Shown here: positions 21,733 to 31,179 of the stretch, piece by piece
How the letters are laid out: each line of letters opens with the position of its first letter
Position numbering within the stretch: the first letter of the stretch is position 1
From: Streptomyces hygroscopicus subsp. hygroscopicus
GTDB taxonomy: Bacteria > Actinomycetota > Actinomycetes > Streptomycetales > Streptomycetaceae
Assembly (NCBI RefSeq): GCF_001553455.1
Contig: NZ_BBOX01000203.1
Coordinates: 1-48,036, forward strand
Direction: 5' to 3'
DNA length: 48,036 bases
Position numbers and translations under genes: made by a program
The notes under the pieces: model-generated
Told to the model about the DNA's origin: nothing
The model's database searches: none
What the model saw: the letters and a program-made list of their open reading frames with translations, nothing else

Positions 21733-23191
21733 AGACCGACCCGAGCAGTCGGTGGGCGCGAGCCCACGCCGGGTCAGAACGGGCCCGCGGCACGCGGCGC
21801 CGAAGAAGTCGGTGCTCACTCGTCTTCAGATGCCCGCCGGGAAGGCCATAGCGCTGGCCGCCATGCCCTCGGCCGTGCTGATGGGCATGGGGCTCACTCC
21901 GCAGCTCGCCTCGGCCAACCCCCGGCCCGAGGACCGCTACAAGGCCGGACCGTGTGTGTCCCAGCCGGACGGGGCCGACCAGGACGACGCCAAGGGCGAC
22001 GAGGGCGCCAAGGGCGGTAAGGACGCCAAGGGCGGTAAGGACGCCAAGGGTGGTAAGGACGCCTCGGACTCCGGCGGCCGGGACGAGGACGCCAAGGGCG
22101 ACGGGCAGAACACGGACGCCAAGGGCGGCAAGGACACCGAGGACGCCGAGGACGCCAAGGACACCGACGGCTCGAAGGGTTCGTCCGGGAAGGACTCCGG
22201 GGACGGCTCCGGGGGAGCGTCGGACACCAAGCCCACCCCCACGCCGTCCCCGTCGGGCTCGCACGCTCCGTCGTCCGGTGGCGACGAGAAGCGGACGGAG
22301 GAGCCCTCGGCCTCGCCGAGCCCCTCCCCGTCCAAGAACCCCCTGGACCCGCTGGGGCTCGGGGACGCGCTCCACGACATCCTCACGCCCGACGACCCCG
22401 ACGCCTCCGACGACCCCGACAGCACGGACAAGGACGCGTCGGCGGAGCCGAGCGCCTCGCCGAGCCCCTCGTCGAGTGCCGGGCCCAGCGCGTCGCCCAC
22501 TCCGTCCAAGACGTCCGGCACGTCCGCCGATCCGGTCAAGGACACAGTGGACAAGGTGGGCAAGGGCGTCGAGGACACCGTCGACAAGGCGGGGAAGACC
22601 GCCAAGGACGCCAAGGACGCCGCCAAGGGCGAGGACAAGACCGACGAGGCGTCCCCCTCACCGTCCTCGTCCGCCTCCAAGGACGCCGACGGCGGCAAGG
22701 AGGCGTTCCCCTGCCCGGAGTTCGACGCCGACGCGTATGAGAACGCCGAGACCGATCCGGCCGCGAACCTGCTGCCCGAGGACCCCTGGACCCTCAAGAG
22801 CACGCTGCTGACCCTGCACGGCCTGGACTACAAGGGCATCGTGGAGGTCAGGACGCAGGGCGGCCAGTTGAAGAAGGTACTGAAGTTCACCGCCTCGGGC
22901 GTGGACATCAAGGACCTGCACCAGCTGGTGGTGGGCCCGGCCGGGACCACCACCCACGTCCAGGCGCGCGAGGGGTCCACCTCGACCATCCGCAACGGCA
23001 CGGTGACCATGTACACCGAGGAGCTGTCGGGCAACCTCCTGGGGCTGATCCCGATCACCTTCAGTCCCAAGAGCCCGCCGCCGGTCAACATCCCCGAGGT
23101 GTTCTTCACCGGGGTCACCGTCAAGCAGGCCGGTCAGTTCGGCGGGGATCTGACCATACCGGGTATGCACCTGTTCAAGACCGGGGAGTGA
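21722..23191 (+). CDS. Exported low-complexity (Lys/Asp/Gly, Ser/Pro) protein with a conserved C-terminal domain
   Basis: A 489-residue protein. The GTG at 21722, with GGAGG 4 nt upstream, overlaps the DUF6114 end; the ATG at 21710 is an alternative. After a basic leader and a hydrophobic segment (GKAIALAAMPSAVLMGMGL, about 40-60) with a signal-peptidase-like LASA, the chain is exported. Residues about 80-330 are disordered: DAKGGKDAKGGKDA repeats from an 18-bp DNA repeat, then Ser/Pro-rich SASPSPSPS tracts and VDKVGKGVEDTVDKAGK helices. The last 140 residues form an ordered beta-rich domain (LLPEDPWTLKSTLLTLHG ... PGMHLFKTGE). No enzyme motif is visible. The layout of anchor, long spacer and folded head suggests a wall-spanning surface protein acting with the two upstream products. 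Confidence 0.75.
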   Translation: MRGEDRPEQSVGASPRRVRTGPRHAAPKKSVLTRLQMPAGKAIALAAMPSAVLMGMGLTPQLASANPRPEDRYKAGPCVSQPDGADQDDAKGDEGAKGGKDAKGGKDAKGGKDASDSGGRDEDAKGDGQNTDAKGGKDTEDAEDAKDTDGSKGSSGKDSGDGSGGASDTKPTPTPSPSGSHAPSSGGDEKRTEEPSASPSPSPSKNPLDPLGLGDALHDILTPDDPDASDDPDSTDKDASAEPSASPSPSSSAGPSASPTPSKTSGTSADPVKDTVDKVGKGVEDTVDKAGKTAKDAKDAAKGEDKTDEASPSPSSSASKDADGGKEAFPCPEFDADAYENAETDPAANLLPEDPWTLKSTLLTLHGLDYKGIVEVRTQGGQLKKVLKFTASGVDIKDLHQLVVGPAGTTTHVQAREGSTSTIRNGTVTMYTEELSGNLLGLIPITFSPKSPPPVNIPEVFFTGVTVKQAGQFGGDLTIPGMHLFKTGE

Positions 23192-23250
23192 CCCCGCGCC
23201 GGCACGGACCTGTTCGGGAGCCGCACACCCCTCCTCCGGGAGGGAAACGC

Positions 23251-23288
23251 CCGTGGGCACCGCCTCACTCACCAGGCGGTGCCCACGG
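23251..23288. terminator. Bidirectional terminator between the envelope operon and pyk
   Basis: CCGTGGGCACCGCC and GGCGGTGCCCACGG form a perfect 14-bp stem around a 10-nt loop. It lies midway between two convergent stop codons and can serve both. Confidence 0.8.
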
Positions 23289-23308
23289 ACGCGTTCGGCG
23301 AGGGGGAG

Positions 23309-24736
23309 CTACGCGCTCGCCTCGCCCAGGTGGTGGACCCGGACCATGTTGGTGGTGCCGGGGACGCCGGGGGGCGAACCGGCGGTGATGATCATGGTGT
23401 CGCCCTCGGTGTAGCGGCCCAGCTTCGACAGCTCGGCGTCCACCAGGTCGACCATCGCGTCGGTGTGCTCCACATAGGGCACCACGAAGGACTCCACGCC
23501 CCAGCTCAGCGTGAGCTGGTTGCGGGTGGCCACATCGGTGGTGAAGGCCAGGATCGGCTGCTGGGCGCGGTAGCGGGAGAGCCGGCGCGCGGTGTCCCCG
23601 GACTTGGTGAAGGCCACCAGCGACTTGGCGCCCAGGAAGTCGGCGATCTCGGCGGCCGCGCGGGCCACCGAACCGCCCTGGGTGCGCGGCTTCTTGCCGG
23701 GCACCAGCGGCTGCAGACCGCGCGAGAGCAGCTCCTGCTCGGCGGCCTGGACGATCCGGGACATGGTCTTGACCGTCTCGATCGGGTAGGAGCCGACCGA
23801 GGACTCGGCGGAGAGCATCACCGCGTCGGCGCCGTCCAGGATCGCGTTGGCGACGTCGGACGCCTCGGCGCGGGTCGGCCGCGAGTTGGTGATCATGGAC
23901 TCCATCATCTGGGTCGCGACGATCACCGGCTTGGCGTTCCGGCGGCACAGCTCGACCAGCCGCTTCTGCACCATCGGGACCTTCTCCAGCGGGTACTCCA
24001 CCGCGAGGTCACCACGGGCCACCATCACCCCGTCGAAGGCCGCGACGACCTCGGTCATGTTGGCGACCGCCTGCGGCTTCTCCACCTTGGCGATCACCGG
24101 CACCCGGCGGCCCACCTCGTCCATGACCCGGTGGACGTCCCGGACGTCGGCCGCGTCCCGGACGAAGGACAGGGCGACCATGTCGCAGCCCATCCGCAGG
24201 GCGAACTTCAGGTCCTCGATGTCCTTCTCGGACAGCGCGGGCACATTGACCGCCGCACCCGGCAGGTTGATCCCCTTGTGGTCGGAGATCACCCCGCCCT
24301 CGATGACGATGGTCCGCACCCGGGCGCCCTCGACCGAGGTGACCCGCAGCTCCACATTGCCGTCGTTGATCAGGACCTGGTCGCCCTTGGACACATCGCC
24401 CGGCAGCCCCTTGTAGGTGGTGCCGCAGATGGTCCGGTCGCCCTCCACGTCCTCGGTGGTGATGATGAACTCGTCGCCGCGGACCAGCTCCACCGGGCCG
24501 TCCTTGAAGGTCTCCAGGCGGATCTTGGGGCCCTGGAGGTCGGCGAGCACCCCGACGGCGTGCCCGGTCTCCTCCGATGCCTTGCGGACGCGGTGGTACC
24601 GCTCCTCGTGCTCCGGGTGGCTTCCGTGGCTCATGTTGAACCGGGCCACGTTCATCCCGGCCTCGATGAGGGACTTCAGCTGGTCGTAGGAGTCGACGGC
24701 GGGACCCAGAGTGCAGACGATTTTGGAACGGCGCAT
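23309..24736 (-). CDS. pyk: Pyruvate kinase
   Basis: A 475-residue pyruvate kinase converting phosphoenolpyruvate and ADP to pyruvate and ATP. The start MRRSKIVCTLGPAVDSYDQL is at the family's normal position. Motifs include FNMSHGS, LQGPKIRLETF, AKVEKPQAV with the catalytic Lys, MVARGDLAVEYP for metal and phosphate binding, and TRAEASDVANAILDGADAVM. The A, B and C domains are all present. A -10 TAGGAT lies 7 nt before the ATG, so the message is probably leaderless. It is followed downstream by the bidirectional terminator. It stands beside ackA-pta and near pfkA, forming a lower-glycolysis/acetate block. Confidence 0.96.
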   Translation of the reverse strand: MRRSKIVCTLGPAVDSYDQLKSLIEAGMNVARFNMSHGSHPEHEERYHRVRKASEETGHAVGVLADLQGPKIRLETFKDGPVELVRGDEFIITTEDVEGDRTICGTTYKGLPGDVSKGDQVLINDGNVELRVTSVEGARVRTIVIEGGVISDHKGINLPGAAVNVPALSEKDIEDLKFALRMGCDMVALSFVRDAADVRDVHRVMDEVGRRVPVIAKVEKPQAVANMTEVVAAFDGVMVARGDLAVEYPLEKVPMVQKRLVELCRRNAKPVIVATQMMESMITNSRPTRAEASDVANAILDGADAVMLSAESSVGSYPIETVKTMSRIVQAAEQELLSRGLQPLVPGKKPRTQGGSVARAAAEIADFLGAKSLVAFTKSGDTARRLSRYRAQQPILAFTTDVATRNQLTLSWGVESFVVPYVEHTDAMVDLVDAELSKLGRYTEGDTMIITAGSPPGVPGTTNMVRVHHLGEASA

Positions 24737-24743
24737 GGGGCAG

Positions 24744-24749
24744 ATCCTA
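24744..24749 (-). promoter_or_regulatory. -10 element of pyk
   Basis: TAGGAT on the minus strand, 7 nt from the ATG, matches the actinobacterial -10 consensus and the spacing of the other leaderless promoters in this window. No convincing -35 is visible. Confidence 0.5.
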
Positions 24750-24808
24750 TCGGTTTGTTTCGTAGCGGAATTTTCTCGGCATGGGCACAACGGAGCCGGC
24801 GCCGGGAA

Positions 24809-25954
24809 TCAGGCGCTGACCAGGGCAAACGTCTGGCTGGCGATCTCCAGCTCCTCATCGGTGGGCACCACGGCCACCGCGACCCGGCTGCTCTGCGCGG
24901 AGATCAGCCGCGCCGTGGCGGAGCGCAGCGCGTTGCGGACGGTGTCCAGCTCGATGCCGAACGCGGTGAGGCCGCGCATCGCCGCCTCCCGGACCGCCGC
25001 GGAGTTCTCCCCCACGCCGGCGGTGAACGCGATCGCGTCCACCCGCCCGAGCACCGCGGTGTACGCGCCCACATACTTCCGCAGTCGGTGGATGTAGATG
25101 TCGAAGGCGAGCTGCGCGGCCGGATCGCCCTCGGCCATCCGGCGGCCGATCTCGCGCATGTCGTTGTCCCCGCACAGCCCGGCCAGCCCGCTGCGCTTGT
25201 TGAGCAGCGTGTCGATCTCGTCGGTCGACATACCGCCCACCCGGGACAGGTGGAAGACCGCCGCCGGGTCGATGTCCCCCGAACGGGTACCCATCACCAG
25301 CCCCTCCAACGGGGTCAGCCCCATCGAGGTCTCCACGCAACGGCCGCCGCGCACCGCCGAGGCGCTGGCCCCGTTGCCCAGGTGCAGCACGATCGTGTTG
25401 ACCTCCGCGGGCTCCTTGCCCAGCAGCGCGGCGGTGGCCCGGGAGACGTACGCGTGCGAGGTGCCGTGGAAGCCGTAGCGCCGCACCCCCCAGCGGTCGG
25501 CGGTCTCCACGTCGATCGCGTAGCGCGCGGCCGCCTCCGGGACGGTGGAGTGGAACGCCGTGTCGAAGACCGCGACCTGCGGCAGGTCCGGGCGCAGTGA
25601 GCGGGCCACCTTGATCCCGGTGACGTTGGCCGGGTTGTGCAGCGGGGCCAGCGGGATCAGCTTCTCGATCTCCTCGACCACCTCATCGGTGATCAGGGTC
25701 GGCTCGGTGAACCGGGTGCCGCCGTGCACCACCCGGTGGCCGACCGCCGCCAGCTCGGGCGAGTCCAGGCCCAGGCCCCGCGCGGCCAGTTCGTCGGCGA
25801 CCTGCTTGAGCGCCGCGGCGTGGTCGGTGACGGGCCCCTCACCGATCCGCTCCACGATGCCGGAGGCGGGCCGGGACCCGTCGGCCATGTCCAGCAGCTG
25901 GTACTTCACGGACGAGGAGCCGGAGTTGAGGACGAGGACTCGGGAGCCGTTCAC
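24809..25954 (-). CDS. ackA: Acetate kinase
   Basis: A 381-residue acetate kinase (ATP + acetate to acetyl phosphate + ADP; reversible). The GTG start overlaps the pta stop (GTGA), so the two are translationally coupled. Key motifs are VLVLNSGSSSVKYQL at the N terminus, GHRVVHGG, VAVFDTAFHSTVP, YGFHGTSHAYVS with the catalytic His, HLGNGAS, MGLTPLEGLVMGTRSGDIDP and FTAGVGENS. The length is slightly below the E. coli enzyme. With Pta it links acetyl-CoA and acetate during carbon overflow or acetate use. Confidence 0.96.
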   Translation of the reverse strand: MNGSRVLVLNSGSSSVKYQLLDMADGSRPASGIVERIGEGPVTDHAAALKQVADELAARGLGLDSPELAAVGHRVVHGGTRFTEPTLITDEVVEEIEKLIPLAPLHNPANVTGIKVARSLRPDLPQVAVFDTAFHSTVPEAAARYAIDVETADRWGVRRYGFHGTSHAYVSRATAALLGKEPAEVNTIVLHLGNGASASAVRGGRCVETSMGLTPLEGLVMGTRSGDIDPAAVFHLSRVGGMSTDEIDTLLNKRSGLAGLCGDNDMREIGRRMAEGDPAAQLAFDIYIHRLRKYVGAYTAVLGRVDAIAFTAGVGENSAAVREAAMRGLTAFGIELDTVRNALRSATARLISAQSSRVAVAVVPTDEELEIASQTFALVSA

Positions 25955-28086
25955 GCGGACTGCGCCTTCTGTGTCGGGGTCGTCGGGGATGCCGGGGATG
26001 CCGGGGGCTGGGTCTGGACCGGGGACTGGGCCTGGACCGCGGTGATCGAGACGGTGTTGACGATGTCCTGGACGAGTGCCCCGCGGGACAGGTCGTTCAC
26101 CGGCTTGCGCAGGCCCTGGAGCACCGGGCCGACCGCGACGGCGCCCGCCGAGCGCTGCACGGCCTTGTAGGTGTTGTTCCCGGTGTTCAGGTCCGGGAAG
26201 ATCAGCACAGTGGCCCTGCCCGCCACCTCGGAGCCGGGCAGCTTGGTGGCCGCCACCGCGGCGTCCACCGCCGCGTCGTACTGGATCGGGCCCTCGACCA
26301 GCAGATCGGGGCGGCGCTCGCGGACCAGCTCGGTCGCCTTGCGGACCTTGTCCACGTCCGCGCCGGAGCCGGAGGTGCCGGTGGAGTACGAGAGCATCGC
26401 GATCCTCGGCTCCACCCCGAACCGGGCGGCGGTGGTCGCCGACTGGATGGCGATGTCCGCGAGCTGCTCGGCGTCCGGGTCGGGGTTGACCGCGCAGTCG
26501 CCGTACACCAGCACCCGGTCGGCCAGGCACATGAAGAAGACCGAGGAGACGATCTGGGCGCCCGGCGCGGTCTTGATGATCTCGAAGGCGGGCCGGATGG
26601 TGGCGGCGGTGGAGTGCACCGCGCCCGACACCATGCCGTCGGCCAGGCCCTCCTGGACCATCAGCGTGCCGAAGTAGGAGACATCGGCCACCACGTCGTA
26701 CGCCAGCTCGTAGGAGACGCCCTTGTGGGCGCGCAGCCGGGCGTACTGCTCGGCGAAGCGCTCCCGCAGCGGGGAGGTCCGGGGATCGACGATCCGCGCC
26801 TCGGCCAGCTGGATGCCGAGCTCGGCGGCGCGCTTGCGGATCGCGTCCTCCTCGCCCAGCAGTGTGAGATCGCACACATCGCGGCGGAGCAGGACGTCGG
26901 CGGCGCGCAGCACCCGCTCCTCGGTGCCCTCGGGCAGCACCACCCGGCGGCGGTGGGACCGGGACCGCTCGATCAGCTCGCGCTCGAACATCATCGGGGT
27001 GACCCGGCTGGAGCGGCCCACCGAGATGCGCTCGGTCAGCGCGGCGGTGTCCACGTGCCGCTCGAAGAGGCCCAGCGCGGTCTCCGCCTTGCGCGGCGAG
27101 CCGGCGGTGAGCTTGCCCTCGATGGCGAACAGCTCGCCCGCGGTCGGGAAGGAGCCGCCCGCCACCGACGCCACCGGGGTCCCCGGGGCCAGCCGTGAGG
27201 CCAGCGCCAGGATGTCCGGGCCGGGCCGCTCGTCCAGGGTGAGCAGCACCCCGGCGATCGGCGGGGCGCCCGCGCTGTGCGCGGCCAGCGCGCCGACGAT
27301 CAGGTCCGCGCGGTCCCCGGGCGTCACCACCAGGCAGCCCTCGGTCAGCGCGGGCAGGAAGGTCGGCAGCATCGCGCCGCCGAAGACGAAGTCGCGTACG
27401 TCCCGGGAGAGTCCGGTGTGATCGCCGAGCAGCACCTCGGCGCCCAGGGTGCTGACGATCTGGGAGACGGTGGGCGCCGAGAGGGACCCGTCCTCGGGCA
27501 GCACGGCGCTGGGCACCGGGAGCCGGGCGGCCAGCCGCTCGGCGATGACCCCGCGGTCCTCCGGCGCCACCCGGTTGACGATCACGGCGACGACGTCGCA
27601 GCCCTGCGCCTGGTAGGCGCGGTAGGCGTTGTGGGCCTCGGCGCCGGCCGACTCGGCGGTCTGGCCCTGGCCGCCGACGACGGTGATCACCGAGGCGCCG
27701 AACTCGTTGGCGAGCCGTGCGTTCAGCCCCAGCTCGTCGGGGAGGCTGGTGGCCGCGTAGTCGCTGCCCAGCACCAGGACGTGGTCATACGCGTCGGCGA
27801 CCTCGTGGAACCGGCCGACCAGCTGCGACACCAGCTCGTCGGTGCCCCGTTCGGCCTGGAGGCCGGCCGCCTCCTGGTACGTCATGCCGAACACCGACTC
27901 CGGCGCCTGGCTGAGCCGGTAGCGGGCCCGCAGCAGGTCGAAGAGGCGGTCGGGGCCGTCGTGCACCAGGGGGCGGAAGACACCGACCCGGTCGACATGG
28001 CGGGTCAGGAGCTCCATGACTCCCAGCTCGACGACCTGGCGTCCGTCGCCACGCTCGACCCCGGTCACGTACACGCTGCGCGTCAC
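25951..28086 (-). CDS. pta: Phosphate acetyltransferase (long form)
   Basis: A 711-residue Pta interconverting acetyl-CoA and acetyl phosphate. The GTG start has GGAG 7 nt upstream. The N-terminal domain resembles the P-loop dethiobiotin-synthetase fold, but its P-loop reads GVERGDGRQ and lacks the usual GKS/T. The DRTGG regulatory domain covers about residues 205-320. The catalytic PTA domain (about 370-690) carries RRVVLPEGTEERVLRAA, VSGAVHSTAATIRPA, MLSYSTGTSGSG and FPDLNTGNNTYKAVQRSA. The last 25 residues form a Gln/Pro/Ser/Thr tail. It is cotranscribed with ackA through a 4-bp overlap and divergent from pfkA. Confidence 0.95.
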   Translation of the reverse strand: MTRSVYVTGVERGDGRQVVELGVMELLTRHVDRVGVFRPLVHDGPDRLFDLLRARYRLSQAPESVFGMTYQEAAGLQAERGTDELVSQLVGRFHEVADAYDHVLVLGSDYAATSLPDELGLNARLANEFGASVITVVGGQGQTAESAGAEAHNAYRAYQAQGCDVVAVIVNRVAPEDRGVIAERLAARLPVPSAVLPEDGSLSAPTVSQIVSTLGAEVLLGDHTGLSRDVRDFVFGGAMLPTFLPALTEGCLVVTPGDRADLIVGALAAHSAGAPPIAGVLLTLDERPGPDILALASRLAPGTPVASVAGGSFPTAGELFAIEGKLTAGSPRKAETALGLFERHVDTAALTERISVGRSSRVTPMMFERELIERSRSHRRRVVLPEGTEERVLRAADVLLRRDVCDLTLLGEEDAIRKRAAELGIQLAEARIVDPRTSPLRERFAEQYARLRAHKGVSYELAYDVVADVSYFGTLMVQEGLADGMVSGAVHSTAATIRPAFEIIKTAPGAQIVSSVFFMCLADRVLVYGDCAVNPDPDAEQLADIAIQSATTAARFGVEPRIAMLSYSTGTSGSGADVDKVRKATELVRERRPDLLVEGPIQYDAAVDAAVAATKLPGSEVAGRATVLIFPDLNTGNNTYKAVQRSAGAVAVGPVLQGLRKPVNDLSRGALVQDIVNTVSITAVQAQSPVQTQPPASPASPTTPTQKAQSA

Positions 28087-28176
28087 GCGTGCTCTCCGTT
28101 CCTCTGGCGTTCCTCGGTGTTTTCCTTCTGTGCGCCCGTCGGACACAAAACGGCCACATTGAACGGCCCGGTCCTC

Positions 28177-28214
28177 TTGACAATACCTGTGGCCGTGATT
28201 AGGGCGCTTGTCAA
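28177..28214. promoter_or_regulatory. Divergent pta/pfkA promoter region
   Basis: For pfkA: -35 TTGACA (28177-28182), a 17-bp spacer and -10 TAGGGC (28200-28205). TTGACAA and TTGTCAA (28208-28214) form an inverted pair, so a second -35-like TTGACA faces pta; its matching -10 is weak. Confidence 0.5.
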
Positions 28215-28296
28215 CTTGGGGGATACAGCACCACCCCGCCCATGAAACAATCAGACTGGCTCACATCTACCCGTAGGGAGCAGGAGACACAGCACG

Positions 28297-29322
<1,026 letters not shown>

Positions 29323-29400
29323 GCCGCCGCGCCCGCGCCCCTTCCGACACCGGCTGCTCCCCCCGGCTTCCCCCTCGGCTTCCGCCCGTTGGACGCCGTA

Positions 29401-29453
29401 CCGGCCGCCGCGGTCTCGATCCCCCCGTGGGCGATCGGGACCGCGGCGGCCGG
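29401..29453. terminator. Strong hairpin between pfkA and the permease gene
   Basis: CCGGCCGCCGCGGTC pairs over 15 bp with GACCGCGGCGGCCGG, with a further inner CGATC/GATCG pairing. It is placed between convergent genes and probably acts in both directions. No gene is seen in the rest of 29323-29624. Confidence 0.8.
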
Positions 29454-29624
29454 TGTGCTGGTGGGGGAGGACCGCGAGGGGCCGCGGAGGGAGGCCCGCG
29501 CGGAGGGGCGGCCGGACGGGTGCGGGGTGATCAGCGCGGCCGGGGGCCACGGGCGGGGTCCGCGGCCAGGGTCCGCGGCCGGGGGCGCGCTTCCTTGTGA
29601 TCCGTCATCCCTCGTCACCCCCCG

Positions 29625-30524
29625 TCAGCCCTTGACGGCGCCGCCCAGGGCGAAGCCGCCGCCCAGGCGGCGGGAGATCAGGACGTAGAGCAGGATCACG
29701 GGGGTCGAGTAGAGGATCGAGAAGGCGGCCAGCTGGCCGTAGACGACCTGGCCGTAGTTGCCGAAGAAGGTGAAGATCGAGACGGACGCGGGGAGTTGTT
29801 CGGGGGAGAGCAGCAGCATGAAGGGGACGAAGAAGTTGCCCCACATCATGATGAAGCTGTAGATCATCACCACCGTGATGCCGGGACCCATCAGCGGCAG
29901 GATCACCCGGGTCAGGCTCTGCAGCCAGGACGCGCCGTCGGTCCACGCCGCCTCCTCCAGGATCACCGGGACGCCGTCCATGAAGTTCTTCATCAGCCAG
30001 ATGGCGAAGGGGAGTTGGGAGGCGGCGAGGAAGAGGGCCGTGCCGGACATGGTGTCGACGAGGTCCACCTGGACGAACAGTCCGTAGACCGGAACCATGA
30101 TCGCGGTGATCGGCAGACAGGTGGTGAACAGCACCGTCAGCAGATACGGGCGGACCACGCGGGAGCGGAAGCGGGAGAGGGGATAGGCGGCGAGGGCCGC
30201 GCACGCGACGGTCAGGACGGTGGCGCCGCCGCACAGGAGCAGGCTGTTGAGCATGGGCGTGAAGGTGATCTCGTCCGTCCACACCGCCGAGAAGTTGTCC
30301 AGCGTGGGCGAGCCGGGCGCCGAGAGCCGCAGGGTGGCCTCGCCGTCGACGGAGGCCAGCACCAGCCAGGCGAGCGGAAGCACGAAGGCCGCCGCGACCA
30401 CCAGCAGCGCGGCGTCGGCGGCCAGTCGGCGGCGCAACCGCGGGGACCACAGGCGGCGGGAGGTGTGCGGCGGGTGGTGCGGGCGGGGCCGGGGGCGGGC
30501 GGTGGGGGCGGAGAGCGCGGACAA
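29625..30524 (-). CDS. Carbohydrate ABC transporter permease, MalG type
   Basis: A 299-residue inner-membrane permease with six helices. The EAA loop reads EEAAWTDGASWLQSLTRVILP, typical of MalG/CUT1 permeases. The start is a TTG (MSALSAPTARPRPRP), supported by GAGGAGG 7 nt upstream. The Arg/Pro/His-rich 35-residue N-terminal tail is cytoplasmic. It is expected to pair with the MalF-like permease and binding protein, but those genes lie at 37081-39385, 6.5 kb upstream on the same strand. The intervening DNA appears to be an insertion. No ATPase gene is nearby; Streptomyces CUT1 systems share MsiK. Confidence 0.9.
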   Translation of the reverse strand: MSALSAPTARPRPRPHHPPHTSRRLWSPRLRRRLAADAALLVVAAAFVLPLAWLVLASVDGEATLRLSAPGSPTLDNFSAVWTDEITFTPMLNSLLLCGGATVLTVACAALAAYPLSRFRSRVVRPYLLTVLFTTCLPITAIMVPVYGLFVQVDLVDTMSGTALFLAASQLPFAIWLMKNFMDGVPVILEEAAWTDGASWLQSLTRVILPLMGPGITVVMIYSFIMMWGNFFVPFMLLLSPEQLPASVSIFTFFGNYGQVVYGQLAAFSILYSTPVILLYVLISRRLGGGFALGGAVKG

Positions 30525-30526
30525 CC

Positions 30527-30542
30527 TCGGACCTCCTCGCGC
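30527..30542. repeat. Left copy of a duplicated junction sequence
   Basis: TCGGACCTCCTCGCGC matches TCAGACCTCCTCACGC at 37081-37096 in 14 of 16 positions, with an identical core GACCTCCTC. The two copies bracket the 6.5 kb that separates the MalF and MalG permease genes. Confidence 0.55.
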
Positions 30543-30655
30543 GCTTGCGAGCGCAGTCGATCAGCGTTGGTCCATGAAACCGGTTGCCACGCGCCCGGGG
30601 GAAGACATGTGCGCGGCCACGCGCCCGGATTCGCCTCCCGCCGTGTCCGGCAACG

Positions 30656-30701
30656 CGCGCACCGGGGGCGGCCCGTAACGCGCACCGGGGGCGGCCCGTT
30701 C
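30656..30701. repeat. 23-bp tandem duplication
   Basis: CGCGCACCGGGGGCGGCCCG plus AAT-poor end bases is present twice in a row (starts 30656 and 30679). It lies in the gene-free stretch 30543-30717 near the left edge of the inserted segment. Confidence 0.6.
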
Positions 30702-30717
30702 AGTTTGACTGAGGCGT

Positions 30718-30879
30718 ATGACCTCTTCCGCTTCCTCCGTTTTCGAGACGACCAAACCGGCATCCGCCGACTACCTCACCCGGCTCGCCGCGAGCGACGC
30801 CGGACGTGACGACAAGGGGCGGATGCACGTCGTTACCTGGGCATGCAGCTCAAGCGCGGAAACCGCTCGCATCCGATGA
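30718..30879 (+). pseudogene. Truncated ORF, possible methyltransferase 5' fragment
   Basis: A 53-codon frame begins MTSSASSVFETTKPASADYL and continues TRLAASDAGRDDKG, then stops. The segment ADYLTRLAASDAGR resembles the first residues of some SAM-dependent methyltransferases, but no SAM-binding motif follows. Just after the resemblance ends, another frame carries YLGMQLKRGNRSHPMTLNR and then a stop, as if two gene pieces had been joined. I interpret it as debris at the edge of the inserted segment. It could also be a genuine small ORF; no ribosome site is evident. Confidence 0.3.
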
Positions 30880-30889
30880 CGCTCAACCG

Positions 30890-31072
30890 CTAACGCAATC
30901 TGAGCCAAGCCCAGCCCCCGCCGACAACGGTCCCGACGGCCACCAGGAGCGTGGTCAGTTGGTCATCGTGGAAGAGGAATCCGGGAGTTGCTGCGATCGC
31001 GACGATGATGATCCAGCCGCAGGCAGCCGCAGCGATGTCCGCCGCATCGAAACGGCTTCGACTTCCCATCAT
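30890..31072 (-). CDS. Small two-helix membrane protein
   Basis: A 60-residue ORF: MMGSRSRFDAADIAAAACGW, then IIIVAIAATPGFLF (helix 1), a short loop HDDQ, LTTLLVAVGTVVGGGWAWL (helix 2) and a final RLR. AGGGGA lies 6 nt before the first ATG, a good ribosome site. Base composition here is less GC-rich than in the flanks. I recognise no family. It sits alone inside the segment that splits the sugar operon. Confidence 0.5.
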   Translation of the reverse strand: MMGSRSRFDAADIAAAACGWIIIVAIAATPGFLFHDDQLTTLLVAVGTVVGGGWAWLRLR

Positions 31073-31179
31073 GATTGTCCCCTAGCTCGGCCACCCGCCC
31101 GCACACTACCGAAGGTAGTGCTTGTCCAGCACCCGGACTGGCTGCCTAGGCTTCAGACCGTCTCGGGCTTCGGGCAGTC

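Noticed and set aside
23279..25600. 773-codon plus-strand ORF opposite pyk and ackA
   Set aside because: A shadow of two highly conserved enzymes; residues are Gly/His/Asp/Val artefacts.
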